Source: Coriobacteriaceae bacterium
Lineage (GTDB): Bacteria > Actinomycetota > Coriobacteriia > Coriobacteriales > Atopobiaceae
Direction of reading: 5' to 3'
Length of the DNA: 64,000 bases
NCBI GenBank assembly: GCA_004557505.1
Contig: SFGZ01000004.1
Span: forward strand, 142,831 to 206,830
The notes under the pieces are model-generated. The model worked only from the letters and a program-made list of their open reading frames with translations, did no database searches and was not told the DNA's origin. Made by a program: the position numbers and the translations under genes. Shown piece after piece: positions 36,184 to 44,412 of this stretch (the stretch's first letter is position 1; every line of letters begins with the position of its first letter).

Positions 36184-36741
36184 CTACGCGATGAAGTCGA
36201 GGAAGGCGTCCGCCTGTGCGGCGAGCGCCGCCTCGTCCTCGGGGGAGAGGACGAGCGTGCCCGTGGTCCAGGACTCGCCCGAGAGGGCGATGCCGGTCTC
36301 CTTGTCGGTCATGACCTGCGCGCCCACGAAGGCGAGAAGCGCGTCGAGCGCCGCGCGCATCTCGGCGGTGGCGGTCCGGCCGCCTGCGCCCGAGACGGTG
36401 GCGCGCATGCCGCCGGCGACGGCAGTGCTGCGACCCTTGCCGGGAAGCGGCCTGCTCAGCCAGTCCACGAGGTTCTTCACGTGACCGGGGAACGAGGCGT
36501 TGTACTGCGGGCTCACGAACCACACGCCGTCGGCCTGGCGCACGGCCTCGCGCACGGCCGCAACCTCGGGGCGCTCGGGGTTCTCGAGGTCCTGGTTCAT
36601 GAGGGGCAGCGCCGAGTAGTCCAGCCTGCTCACGCTGGCACGACCCTCGAGCAAGGTCTCGATGCGCCGTGCCAGCTGTTCGTTGAAGCCGTTGTTGCGA
36701 AGGGTCCCCACTACGATGAGGACGTTTTTCTCTGTTGCCAT
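36184..36741 (-). CDS. NADPH-dependent FMN reductase family protein
   Basis: 185 residues, flavodoxin-like fold. GTLRNNGFNEQLARRI is the FMN phosphate loop and WFVSPQYNASFPGHVKNLVDWLSR is the family's signature. It likely reduces flavins, quinones or azo compounds using NADPH. It is divergent from an HxlR regulator, sharing a control region, so it is likely induced by an electrophile or oxidant. Confidence 0.9.
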   Translation of the reverse strand: MATEKNVLIVVGTLRNNGFNEQLARRIETLLEGRASVSRLDYSALPLMNQDLENPERPEVAAVREAVRQADGVWFVSPQYNASFPGHVKNLVDWLSRPLPGKGRSTAVAGGMRATVSGAGGRTATAEMRAALDALLAFVGAQVMTDKETGIALSGESWTTGTLVLSPEDEAALAAQADAFLDFIA

Positions 36742-36774
36742 GGCGCTCTCCCCTGTTCGGCCTGATGTGTTGAC

Positions 36775-36860
36775 TTGGTATCAACTCTGTACTAAAACTA
36801 GTGTAGCCAATGCACAAGATCTCTTGAATAACGCTCTTTCTCGATACCTGGTATCAAATT
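36775..36860. promoter_or_regulatory. Shared control region with HxlR-type operator
   Basis: The intergenic region holds the exact palindrome GATACCTGGTATC (36843-36855), overlapped by GGTATC-N6-GGTACC, and a further TTGGTATCAACTCTGTACT at 36775. Repeated GGTA(T/C)C half-sites between divergent genes are expected for the HxlR regulator encoded at 36900. Confidence 0.6.
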
Positions 36861-36899
36861 AGGTACCATGTCACCACCGGCGGAAAGGGATGGCATCGC

Positions 36900-37250
36900 A
36901 TGAGAGGCGCACCTAGGGACTTTGGGACCTGCCCGTTCGTGACCGCGCAGTGGCTCCTCCGGGGGAAGTGGTCGATCGTGATCCTCCACCACCTGAGCGG
37001 GGGCAAGCTACGCTTTGGGGAGCTTGAGCGCCGCATGCCCGAGCTCACGCACTCCACGCTCTCCTCGCAGCTCAAGCGCCTTGAGGCGGAGGGATTGGTG
37101 AGCCGCGAGGTCTTTCCCGAGGTCCCGCCGCGCGTGGAGTACTCGCTCACGCAGGTGGGAAGGGACTTCATCCCGGTGCTTTCGAGCATTGAGGCCTGGG
37201 GCGCGAGCTACATCGAGCACCTGCGCAAGGGGGGTGCCGCTCCGTCGTAG
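36900..37250 (+). CDS. HxlR-family winged-helix regulator
   Basis: 116 residues. CPFVTAQWLLRGKWSIVILHHL with Cys11 at the HxlR redox position, followed by LRFGELERRMPELTHSTLSSQLKRLEAEG (helix-turn-helix, two stretches) and VEYSLTQVGRDFIPVL. Such proteins sense quinones, aldehydes or disulphide stress through the conserved Cys. Divergent from an FMN reductase gene, the probable target. Confidence 0.92.
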   Translation: MRGAPRDFGTCPFVTAQWLLRGKWSIVILHHLSGGKLRFGELERRMPELTHSTLSSQLKRLEAEGLVSREVFPEVPPRVEYSLTQVGRDFIPVLSSIEAWGASYIEHLRKGGAAPS

Positions 37251-37317
37251 GGGAGGGGGCTGCGTGCGGCAGGCGCGCGGGTGCGGCGGGTATCCGCTTG
37301 CGGCACGCGCGCGGGCG

Positions 37318-37674
37318 CTATCCTCTCGCGCCGAGAAGCCCGCTCACCAGGCTCACGATGAGCGCCACAAAGAGCGTTCCCCAGAACCCCGAGACCACGA
37401 CACCCATACCAAATACGCTCTCTGCGAGGCTGGATGCGAGTGACACCATGAGCGCGTCGATCACAAACGAGAAGAGCCCCAGTGTGAGGACCGTCACGGG
37501 GATCGAAAGAAACTGGATGATGGGCTTCACGATTGCGTTCATCACGCAGAGCATGAGCGCAAAGGAGAGATACGCTGCCCACTTTGGCTCTCCAACCACG
37601 CGTGCCGAGGGCACGATGGCGACTGCGACGAACGACGCTATGGCGGTCGCGACTACGGAAACAAGCATTCTCAT
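37318..37674 (-). CDS. Phage-holin-family-like membrane protein (YvlD type)
   Basis: 118 residues from the ATG at 37674 (GCGAGGTAG upstream). Four hydrophobic segments; NAIVKPIIQFLSIPVTVLTLG and GLFSFVIDALMVSLAS match the conserved core of the PF04020 membrane family. Despite the database name there is no phage context. Function unknown. Confidence 0.85.
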   Translation of the reverse strand: MRMLVSVVATAIASFVAVAIVPSARVVGEPKWAAYLSFALMLCVMNAIVKPIIQFLSIPVTVLTLGLFSFVIDALMVSLASSLAESVFGMGVVVSGFWGTLFVALIVSLVSGLLGARG

Positions 37675-37785
37675 GGCAGCTACCTCGCATCTTGCCTTCC
37701 GACTGTAACCATCACATGATACCCGAGTGCGCCGGTAGGCATTCCGAGTGCGTCGGGAGGCCTTGCTGGCGGCACCTGGGATGCC

Positions 37786-37933
37786 GTCACACGTTCGGGG
37801 CACGATTGTGTGACGTCCTGTGTGGGTCACAGTTTCGGGTGCGAACGTGTGACAGGTCGCAACACGATCGGTGTGCGAACGTGTATCGACCTGCGCTGGT
37901 CACACGTTCGGCCCCAAATGTGTGACCAGCGCC
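37786..37933 (+). repeat. Array of four degenerate hairpin units (GTCACAC family), copy B
   Basis: Four units of 36-40 bases, each with GTCACAC or CAACAC at the left, TTCGG...CGAA in the centre and GTGTGAC (or GTGTATC) at the right. The last part, CGACCTGCGCTGGTCACACG, is almost identical to the corresponding part of copy A at 14881-15033. Confidence 0.75.
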
Positions 37934-38005
37934 CGGCGCGCCCGGCACCCAAGGCACCGGGCCGCAGCACCCTCGGCCCCTCGGCCGGAAGATTCGTGGT
38001 CACAC

Positions 38006-38139
38006 CGAGAAGTTCAATTTCTCACAATGCAGTGGGACATTCAGTGCTAGGCTTTCCATAAATTGAACTTCTCGTTGTATGAAATTGAACTATTGGGTCT
38101 TGCATGGGCGTCTGCCGAGAAGATAAATTGAACTTCTCG
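38006..38139 (+). promoter_or_regulatory. Repeated operator-like sites upstream of the HTH-aminotransferase gene
   Basis: The 15-base sequence AAATTGAACTTCTCG occurs exactly at 38060-38074 and 38125-38139, and exactly inverted at 38006-38020. A partial copy (AAATTGAAC) is at 38082-38090. The region is AT-rich compared with its surroundings and ends 36 bases before the GTG start. The sites are plausible binding sites for the HTH domain of the downstream protein. Confidence 0.75.
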
Positions 38140-38175
38140 CACGGCGCAACGCAGGCACCCAGGGGGGGAGGGGTC

Positions 38176-39738
38176 GTGGAAGGCCAGACCCGCAAGGGCT
38201 TCTCGGCGCGCCTTGGGCAGGCGATGGACGAGCGCGGCCTGCGGCAGGCAGATCTCGTGCGCCTGGCTGCGGCCGATGGCGTCAAGCTGGGGAAGTCGCA
38301 GCTCAGCCAGTACCTGAGCGGGAAGACCGAACCCAGGAAGGCAACGCTCTCGTTTCTCGCCACCGCCCTCGGCATAAGCGCCGCGTGGCTTTCGGGTGAG
38401 GCCGAGGACGCCGGACCGGCTCCTGCCGCGTCGGCTCTCGTTACGCCATCGGCTTCGGCTGCCGTCCCAGATCACAGTCCCGCACCCCACGATCCCACCA
38501 AGAAGGGGGAACCCGCCATGCCTCGCCGCCAATTCAAGAAGTCGTCCAAGCTCGACAACGTCCTGTACGACATCCGCGGTCCCGTGCTGGACGAGGCGTA
38601 CCGCATGGAGGACCAGGGCATCCACGTGCTCAAGCTTAACATTGGCAACCCCGCCCCGTTTGGCTTTAGGACGCCGGACGAGGTCGTGAAGGACATGCAG
38701 GACCAGCTCACGGAGTGCGAGGGCTACTCCAACAGTCGCGGCCTCTTCTCCGCGCGCAAGGCCATCATGCAGTACGACCAGCTCAAGGGCATCCCAAATG
38801 TCGACGTGGAAGACATCTACACCGGCAACGGCGCCTCCGAGCTCATCCAGATTGCGATGAACGCCTTCATGGACGTGGGTGACGAGATTCTCGTGCCCAG
38901 CCCGGACTACCCGCTGTGGACCGCCTGCGCAACGCTCGCCGGCAGCACTGCCGTGCATTACATCTGCGACGAGCAGGCAAACTGGTACCCTGACGTCGAA
39001 GATATCAAGAGCAAGGTCACGCCGCGCACCAAGGGCATCGTCGTGATCAACCCCAATAACCCAACGGGTGCCCTGTACCCGCGTGAGGTGCTGCAGGAGA
39101 TCGTGGACGTGGCGCGCGAAAACCAGCTGGTCATCTTTGCGGACGAGATCTACGACCGCCTCGTGATGGACGGCAAGCAGCACGTCTCCATCGCGAGCCT
39201 CGCGCCCGACCTCTTCTGCGTCACGTTCAACGGCCTCTCCAAGAGCCACATGGTGGCGGGCTACCGCATTGGCTGGATGAGCCTCTCGGGCAACAAGAGC
39301 ATCGCGAAGGACCTCATCGACGGCATCAACATGCTGTCCAACATGCGCCTGTGCTCAAACGTGCCGGCGCAGTCCATCGTGCAGACATGCCTGGGCGGCA
39401 TCCAGCGCGGCCAGGGCCTTCTCGTCCCCGGCGGGCGCATCTTTGAGCAGCGCGAGTACGTCTACGAGCGCCTCTCGAACATGGACGGCGTCACGGTGAC
39501 TAAGCCTGAGGCCGCGTTCTACATCTTCCCGCGGCTTGATCCGGACAAGTTCCACATCACCGACGACGACCAGTTCGCACTTGACCTGCTCAAGGACAAG
39601 CACGTGCTCATCACGGCGGGCAAGGGCTTCAACTGGAAGAAGCCCGGCTACTTCCGCATTGTCTACCTGCCGCGCAGGCACACGCTGCACGAGGCGATGG
39701 ACAAGGTCGAGGACTTCCTGAGCTACTACCGGCAGTGA
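38176..39738 (+). CDS. XRE-type HTH domain fused to class I aminotransferase
   Basis: 520 residues from the GTG at 38176, chosen because GGGGGGAGGGG lies just upstream; an ATG at 38104 would put an operator repeat inside the gene. Residues about 9-76 are a helix-turn-helix domain (RQADLVRLAAADGV, KSQLSQYLSGKTEPRK, ALGISAAWLSGE). A Pro/Ala-rich linker leads to a complete PLP enzyme starting near residue 116, with NIGNPAPFGF, NPNNPTGALYP, ADEIYDRLV and Lys356 in NGLSKSHMVAGYR. The enzyme part resembles AlaA-type alanine/glutamate-pyruvate transaminases. The domain order mimics MocR regulators, but the HTH is XRE-like rather than GntR-like. It probably regulates itself through the repeats at 38006-38139. 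Confidence 0.9.
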   Translation: MEGQTRKGFSARLGQAMDERGLRQADLVRLAAADGVKLGKSQLSQYLSGKTEPRKATLSFLATALGISAAWLSGEAEDAGPAPAASALVTPSASAAVPDHSPAPHDPTKKGEPAMPRRQFKKSSKLDNVLYDIRGPVLDEAYRMEDQGIHVLKLNIGNPAPFGFRTPDEVVKDMQDQLTECEGYSNSRGLFSARKAIMQYDQLKGIPNVDVEDIYTGNGASELIQIAMNAFMDVGDEILVPSPDYPLWTACATLAGSTAVHYICDEQANWYPDVEDIKSKVTPRTKGIVVINPNNPTGALYPREVLQEIVDVARENQLVIFADEIYDRLVMDGKQHVSIASLAPDLFCVTFNGLSKSHMVAGYRIGWMSLSGNKSIAKDLIDGINMLSNMRLCSNVPAQSIVQTCLGGIQRGQGLLVPGGRIFEQREYVYERLSNMDGVTVTKPEAAFYIFPRLDPDKFHITDDDQFALDLLKDKHVLITAGKGFNWKKPGYFRIVYLPRRHTLHEAMDKVEDFLSYYRQ

Positions 39739-39763
39739 GACAAAGGGACAGCCCCTGTCTCAC
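39736..39763. repeat. TGAGACAAGGGG-type palindrome, copy 4
   Basis: TGAGACAAAGGG pairs with CCCCTGTCTCA; the first triplet is the stop codon of the aminotransferase gene. Confidence 0.8.
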
Positions 39764-39878
39764 GTGCCGTGAAGACGGCGATGCTGCTTTCTCGAGGCGT
39801 CGGCTTGCGTTGGCGCGGCCCTTGCCAGGCCCATCGAAAGTGCGCTCGTACCCTACGCGCTCGCGTTGCTCGAAAAAA

Positions 39879-40073
39879 GACGTGCGGAAGCCAGGAAGTG
39901 AGTGGGCGGCGAGCCGCGAAGGTGGCTTGGGAAGGCCAAAAGGGACGTGCAGGCATTTTGCGTGAACAGCCAACTGGGATAACATAATTATTTCCTCTCA
40001 CTTCCAATGCACGCGGCCCCGCCCATGGGGTGAGGGGTGAGAAAATGACGCTCACATCCTGAGTTCTGCGCGT
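39879..40073 (-). repeat. ~200-bp terminal-inverted-repeat element, copy 3
   Basis: Ends at 39879-39904 and 40049-40073 are inverted relatives, more diverged than in other copies. It is inverted relative to copy 1, as shown by the shared core at 39969-39982. Located just after the aminotransferase gene. Confidence 0.75.
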
Positions 40074-40546
40074 AATTTGAGAGCTCTTTGTTGCTCACGT
40101 GCGTGGGCCAAGGGTTTGATTCGGCCACGATCGCCCAGGGGCATCGTTTGGTGCGCTCGCACCCGGCAGGAAGGATCTGCGACTGCCACCTCGGTGGGAA
40201 ATACGCCTCGGAGCTACGGGCTAGGCTGCATCCCGAATCCTGGGGATGGGAAATCGGGATGCGGAGGTGCGGCTCTTCATGCCCAGGTGCGACGAGGGCC
40301 TGGATTCGGTATCTCCAAGGAATGGGGCGCAGCTCACCGTAAGCGCGCAGGGCAACATGGAGTTCGGCCTGGCGAATGCGAAGGATCCCAGGCCGGAGCG
40401 CGACACCGTATGGGCCTGCGGAGGCCTGGCTGTGCGGCGCGTCGTGGTGCAGCGCTGCCCGGCTGATCGGCGGCGGCGTTCATGCGCATCCGCCACACGA
40501 GGCCGACGTGATCTTGCGTGACGGGCCCTTCCCGGCACCCGACTGC
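40074..40546. other. Intergenic stretch without a supported gene
   Basis: About 470 bases. A 91-codon frame at 40246-40521 lacks a ribosome site and matches nothing I know. CAGGAAGGATCTGCGACTGCC and other short stretches show no clear signals. Possibly decayed sequence. Confidence 0.5.
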
Positions 40547-41233
40547 CTACACCACGAAGAGCAGGGCCGAGAGCGTGATGCAGGCGCTGCCGGCCAGAAC
40601 GAACAGGTGGAAGACAAAGTGCAGGTAGGGGACCTTCTTGGGGATGTAGAAGAGAGCGCCTACGGTGTAGCTTACGCCCCCTGACACCAGAAGCCAGAAT
40701 GCGGGTGCGGGCAGGACCTCCCAAAGGTCGCCCACGTGGAAGATCACAAGCCACCCCATGATGATGTAGATGATGGCGGTGAGCCACTTGGGCTGGCGCT
40801 CGCGCAGGAGGCACTCGGCGAGGATGCCCACGACGGCGATGACCCAGACGGCCGTGGTGAGCGCGGCCCCGCCCCTGTCGGCGAGCGCCACCAGCGAAAA
40901 CGGCGCGTAGGAGCCGGCGATGAGCAGATAGATGCCGCAGTGGTCGAGCACGCGGAAGACCCTTTTGGCCTTCTCGGGGGCCAGGGCGTGATAGAGGGTT
41001 GAGAGCAGGTACTCCACGATGAGCGCGATGCCCATGAGCAGGGCCGCCGCCAGTCTCACGCCACCGCCGTGGCTCACGGCCGTAACAATCAAGGTCACGA
41101 GCGCCGCGATGGCGAGAAGCGCCCCCACGCCATGTGAGACGGAATTGGCAATCTCCTCGCCCAGGGAGTAGCGGCGGTCGGGCTTCTCTCCGGTTGGGGG
41201 GAGTCCGCCTGTGGTAAAGGTGGTGTCTGCCAT
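40547..41233 (-). CDS. Hemolysin III / AdipoR-family membrane protein
   Basis: 228 residues, seven membrane spans. The conserved metal-site residues are visible in NSVSHGVGALLA, LLSTLYHAL, RVLDHCGIYLLIAGSY and the C-terminal YLHFVFHLFVL. The family relates to eukaryotic adiponectin receptors and probably acts as a zinc-dependent membrane hydrolase; the haemolysin name is historical. The start at 41233 has GGAGG upstream. Confidence 0.92.
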   Translation of the reverse strand: MADTTFTTGGLPPTGEKPDRRYSLGEEIANSVSHGVGALLAIAALVTLIVTAVSHGGGVRLAAALLMGIALIVEYLLSTLYHALAPEKAKRVFRVLDHCGIYLLIAGSYAPFSLVALADRGGAALTTAVWVIAVVGILAECLLRERQPKWLTAIIYIIMGWLVIFHVGDLWEVLPAPAFWLLVSGGVSYTVGALFYIPKKVPYLHFVFHLFVLAGSACITLSALLFVV

Positions 41234-41590
41234 GTGACCTCCAGACGATGGGTGCGCGGATGGCGCCCAGCGCGCAATGGTTGACTAAGCGAAGTCTACG
41301 ACAAGCGTGCGAGAGCGGTGATCTGACGCGAGGGTTTGCGCTCCTTACAAACCCTCGCGAGTCCCTTGGTGCGGCTTATGCCGTTTGCCCCCGTGCGGGG
41401 CTTCGGGTGTGGTGGCGAATGGGAGAACGCTGACGCCACGACGGCTGCCATCGCAGGCTTGCGGGCACCGTAGGGCCGCTGACCGCGATCCTTGCCTATC
41501 ACCCCGCGCATTGTGCCTAACGGCATCGCGATGCTAATGGCACCGCGGTCGCGTGATCTCAGCCTCATGCGCTTGAGCTGTGCGAGAAAA
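41234..41590. other. Intergenic stretch before TIR element copy 4
   Basis: About 360 bases between the HlyIII start and the repeat element. It contains an inverted GAGGGTTTG...CAAACCCTCG (41332-41358), a possible terminator or hairpin, and no gene I can support. Confidence 0.45.
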
Positions 41591-41788
41591 GACGCGCAGA
41601 AGTTAGGAAGTGAGCGGGCCACAGAGAGCTCCGTCCGACTTATCTGGTGGCTGCGCTGGCACGGCTACGCCTCGTCATAGAATTCATCAGGGATAATGTA
41701 GCTATGTATCACGTTGCGAGCCTCACCAAAGACCATCGCGTGGTCTTCTGGCAAGAAAATAACGCTCACATGCTAGCTTTTGCGCGTC
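41591..41788 (-). repeat. ~200-bp terminal-inverted-repeat element, copy 4
   Basis: GACGCGCAGAAGTTAGGAAG... (41591-41616) and the inverted right end (41763-41788) match at most positions over 26 bases. Read on the minus strand, its outer end continues CGTTATTTTCT as in copy 2 and copy 3, so these share an orientation signal. No gene inside. Confidence 0.8.
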
Positions 41789-41986
41789 AACTGGGAGACT
41801 CTTGTCGCGCGGGGGCGTCGGGTGGGGGCGGATCCACCCAGTGGGCACCTCCTTTGGCGTCTGCGCCCGCCAGGGAGCTTGCGCAGGGATGAGTCTGCCG
41901 GCCATGATCGAGATGGCGTGGCAAGGACGGCGGGCCGCCGCCGGTGGGCCGAGGACGGCGCTTCCGCCGCGGCGCCATGCCGCAGA

Positions 41987-42014
41987 TTGCGCCGCCGCGC
42001 CCGCGCGCTATACT
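41987..42014 (+). promoter_or_regulatory. Promoter of the thiamine-precursor operon
   Basis: TTGCGC (41987-41992) and TATACT (42009-42014) with a 16-base spacer, immediately upstream of the TPP riboswitch. Confidence 0.6.
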
Positions 42015-42017
42015 AGT

Positions 42018-42117
42018 GCCCGTAACGGGGAGCTGGGGCAACGGCCCGGCTGAGAGGCGGCACCTGTGTCGCGACCCATAGAACCTGTCCGGGTAATGCC
42101 GGCGTAGGGACCAGGGC
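42018..42117 (+). promoter_or_regulatory. TPP (THI-box) riboswitch
   Basis: All hallmark segments are present in order: ACGGGGAGC, the pyrimidine-sensing CTGAGAGG (42050-42057), GACCCATAGAACCTG, and CCGGGTAATGCCGGCGTAGGGA. It senses thiamine pyrophosphate. A terminator follows directly, so control is by premature termination when TPP is abundant. Confidence 0.97.
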
Positions 42118-42127
42118 GTACAGTTCG

Positions 42128-42158
42128 GGCACCTACGGAAAACGTGGGTGCCTTTTTT
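42128..42158 (+). terminator. Riboswitch-controlled terminator
   Basis: GGCACCTACG (42128-42137) pairs with CGTGGGTGCC (42143-42152, one G-U pair), followed by TTTTTT, 22 bases before the first start codon of the operon. Confidence 0.92.
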
Positions 42159-42179
42159 GGCGCCCGGAAGGGAGGGCGC

Positions 42180-42518
42180 ATGGACTGCTCCGTCGCGATA
42201 CAGTTCCTGCCAATGGATGCCACGACTGACGAGGAGGTCTGCCGCGTGGTCGACGCGGTGATCGCCTACATCGACTCGACGGGCGTCGACTACTACGTTG
42301 GCCCGTTCGAGACCGCCATCGAGGCCGACTACGACACCTGCATGGAGATCGTCAAGAACTGCCAGCTTGTGGGTGCCAAGGCGGGTTGCAGGCAGATGGC
42401 CGCCTATGTGAAGGTCAGCTATCGTCCCGGTGGTGACGTGATGACCACCGAGCGCAAGGTAGGCAAGTACCACCCCACCGACACCGAGTTCGCCGAGAAG
42501 GCCGAGGAGGTCGCGTAG
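42180..42518 (+). CDS. Thiamine/HMP-binding protein, YkoF/MTH1187 family
   Basis: 112 residues from the ATG at 42180 (AAGGGAGGG upstream). MDCSVAIQFLPMDA and GVDYYVGPFETAIEADYD are typical of the PF01910 thiamine-binding domain; YkoF binds HMP and thiamine. First gene after the TPP riboswitch and of the uptake operon, so it probably buffers or senses the imported pyrimidine in the cytosol. Confidence 0.92.
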   Translation: MDCSVAIQFLPMDATTDEEVCRVVDAVIAYIDSTGVDYYVGPFETAIEADYDTCMEIVKNCQLVGAKAGCRQMAAYVKVSYRPGGDVMTTERKVGKYHPTDTEFAEKAEEVA

Positions 42519-42521
42519 CCG

Positions 42522-43337
42522 GTGCCGCACGGGCAGCACAGGCCGGGCAATGCCGCGACCCCGCAAGCCGGGGACTCCCGCGCACGCCGCGTGCTCACGC
42601 CGCTTGTCACGGTGGCGGGGCTCCTCGTCGTGTGGGAGCTCGTCGTTGACACAGGCGTCATCCCCAACTTCCTGCTTCCAACACCCATCCAGGTGGTCGA
42701 GGCGCTCGTGGGCGACGTCTCGCTCATCGCGGGGCACGCTGCGACCACGCTGGTGGAGACGGCTATAGGCCTTCTCGTCGGCGTGGCCCTCGGCTTTGCC
42801 ATCGCGGTGCTCATGGATCGCTTTGAGGGCTTCTACCTGGCCCTCAAGCCACTCGTGACCATCTCGCAGACCATCCCGACCATCGCCATCGCGCCGCTTC
42901 TGGTGCTGTGGTTTGGCTATGGCCTGGCACCCAAGGTGATCCTCATCGTGATCACCACGTTCTTCCCTGTCACGGTCTCGCTGATCTCGGGCTTTCGCTC
43001 GGTGGACCCCGACGTCATCGACCTCATGCGCACCATGAACGCCTCGCGCTGGCAGGTCTTTCGCTACGCCAAGCTGCCCGCCGCGGCCGGCCAGTTCTTC
43101 AGCGGCCTGCGCATCAGCGCCACCTACGCCATCGTGGGCGCGGTCATCGCCGAGTGGCTCGGCGGCAACTCCGGCCTGGGCGTCTACATGACGCGCGTGC
43201 GCAAGTCCTTCTCGTACGACCGCATGTTCGCGGTCATCATCGTCATCTCTGCGCTGTCGCTTGGCCTCATGGGGCTCGTAGACCTGCTACAGCGCGTCTG
43301 CATGCCCTGGAAGAGGGCAGAAGGGAACAAACGATAA
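42522..43337 (+). CDS. ABC permease for thiamine precursor (ThiX-like)
   Basis: 271 residues from a GTG at 42522, three bases after the previous stop. Six membrane spans and the coupling motif in DLMRTMNASRWQVFRYAKLPAAAGQFF mark it as a SsuC/TauC-type permease (segment shown here in parts: DLMRTMNASRWQ). Riboswitch control and the THI5-like receptor identify the cargo as an HMP-type thiamine precursor. Confidence 0.93.
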   Translation: MPHGQHRPGNAATPQAGDSRARRVLTPLVTVAGLLVVWELVVDTGVIPNFLLPTPIQVVEALVGDVSLIAGHAATTLVETAIGLLVGVALGFAIAVLMDRFEGFYLALKPLVTISQTIPTIAIAPLLVLWFGYGLAPKVILIVITTFFPVTVSLISGFRSVDPDVIDLMRTMNASRWQVFRYAKLPAAAGQFFSGLRISATYAIVGAVIAEWLGGNSGLGVYMTRVRKSFSYDRMFAVIIVISALSLGLMGLVDLLQRVCMPWKRAEGNKR

Positions 43338-44410
43338 TGACTCTCAACTCTCTGCTTGAAGGCGGCGTCTCGCGCCGCTCGTTCCTGCGCGGCTCCGTTG
43401 CCGCCTCGGCCTCCCTGGCGCTTGCCGGCTGCGGCCAGGCGCCCCAGTCCGAGCCCGGCCCGTCCGACGCCTCCTCGGCGAGCGGCCCCAACTCCTCGAG
43501 CGACCTCGCGAAGATCTCCTTCGTCCTGGACTACACGCCCAACACCAACCACACGGGCATCTACGTGGCCCAGGCAAAGGGCTACTTTGCCGACGAGGGC
43601 CTCGGCGTGGAGATCGTCCAGCCGCCCGAGGACGGCGCGGATGCCCTCATCGGCGCGGGTGGCGCGCAGATGGGCGTCTCGTACCAGGACGTCATGGCCA
43701 ACAGCTTCTCCTCCGACCAGCCCATGCCCTACACGGCCGTGGCCGCCATCATCCAGCACAACACCTCCGGCATCATGAGCCGTGCGGCCGACGGTATCAC
43801 GCGCCCCAAGCTCATGGAGGATCACGCCTACGCCACGTGGGACCAGCCCGTCGAGCAGGCCACCATCAAGGACGTGGTCGAGGCTGACGGCGGCGACTAC
43901 TCCAAGATCAACCTGGTGCCCTACAACGTGGACGACGAGGTCTCGGGCCTCAAGGCCAACATGTTCGACACCGTGTGGGTCTACGAGGGGTGGGCCGTCC
44001 AGAACGCCAAGGTCCAGAACTACGACGTGAACTACTTCTCGTTCATCTCGATCGACGACGTCTTTGACTACTACACGCCGGTCATCGCCGCCAACGACGA
44101 CTTTGCCAAGGAGAACCCCGACCAGGTCAAGGCCTTCCTGCGCGCTGCCAAGAGGGGATACGAGTTCTGCGTCGAGAACCCCAGCGACGCCGCCGACATC
44201 CTCTGCGACGCCGTGCCCGAGCTGGACTCGGACCTCGTGCATGCAAGCCAGGGCTTCCTTGCCACCCAGTACATCGCAGACGCCTCGTCCTGGGGCGTCA
44301 TCGACGCAGGCCGCTGGTCTAAGTTCTACCAGTGGCTGAACGACCAGGGCCTGGTCGAGAACAAGCTGGACGTGAGCACGGGCTACGACCTCTCGTACCT
44401 GGGGGCGTAG
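43337..44410 (+). CDS. THI5/NMT1-like substrate-binding lipoprotein (ThiY-like)
   Basis: 357 residues; its ATG overlaps the permease stop (TAATG). Twin-arginine signal VSRRSFLRGS with lipobox LAGC (Cys about 32), then a Ser/Pro spacer. The NMT1 domain begins KISFVLDYTPNTNHTGIYVA, the signature of receptors for HMP or formylaminopyrimidine. It delivers the precursor to the permease from the outer membrane face. Confidence 0.94.
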   Translation: MTLNSLLEGGVSRRSFLRGSVAASASLALAGCGQAPQSEPGPSDASSASGPNSSSDLAKISFVLDYTPNTNHTGIYVAQAKGYFADEGLGVEIVQPPEDGADALIGAGGAQMGVSYQDVMANSFSSDQPMPYTAVAAIIQHNTSGIMSRAADGITRPKLMEDHAYATWDQPVEQATIKDVVEADGGDYSKINLVPYNVDDEVSGLKANMFDTVWVYEGWAVQNAKVQNYDVNYFSFISIDDVFDYYTPVIAANDDFAKENPDQVKAFLRAAKRGYEFCVENPSDAADILCDAVPELDSDLVHASQGFLATQYIADASSWGVIDAGRWSKFYQWLNDQGLVENKLDVSTGYDLSYLGA

Positions 44411-44412
44411 CG

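Noticed and set aside
37786..37933. Possible CRISPR array
   Set aside because: Units are repeated and palindromic but differ at many positions, there are no unique spacers of constant length, and no cas genes are near.
40246..40521. 91-codon open frame in the gap after TIR element copy 3
   Set aside because: No ribosome site, no recognisable family and no coding-like bias.
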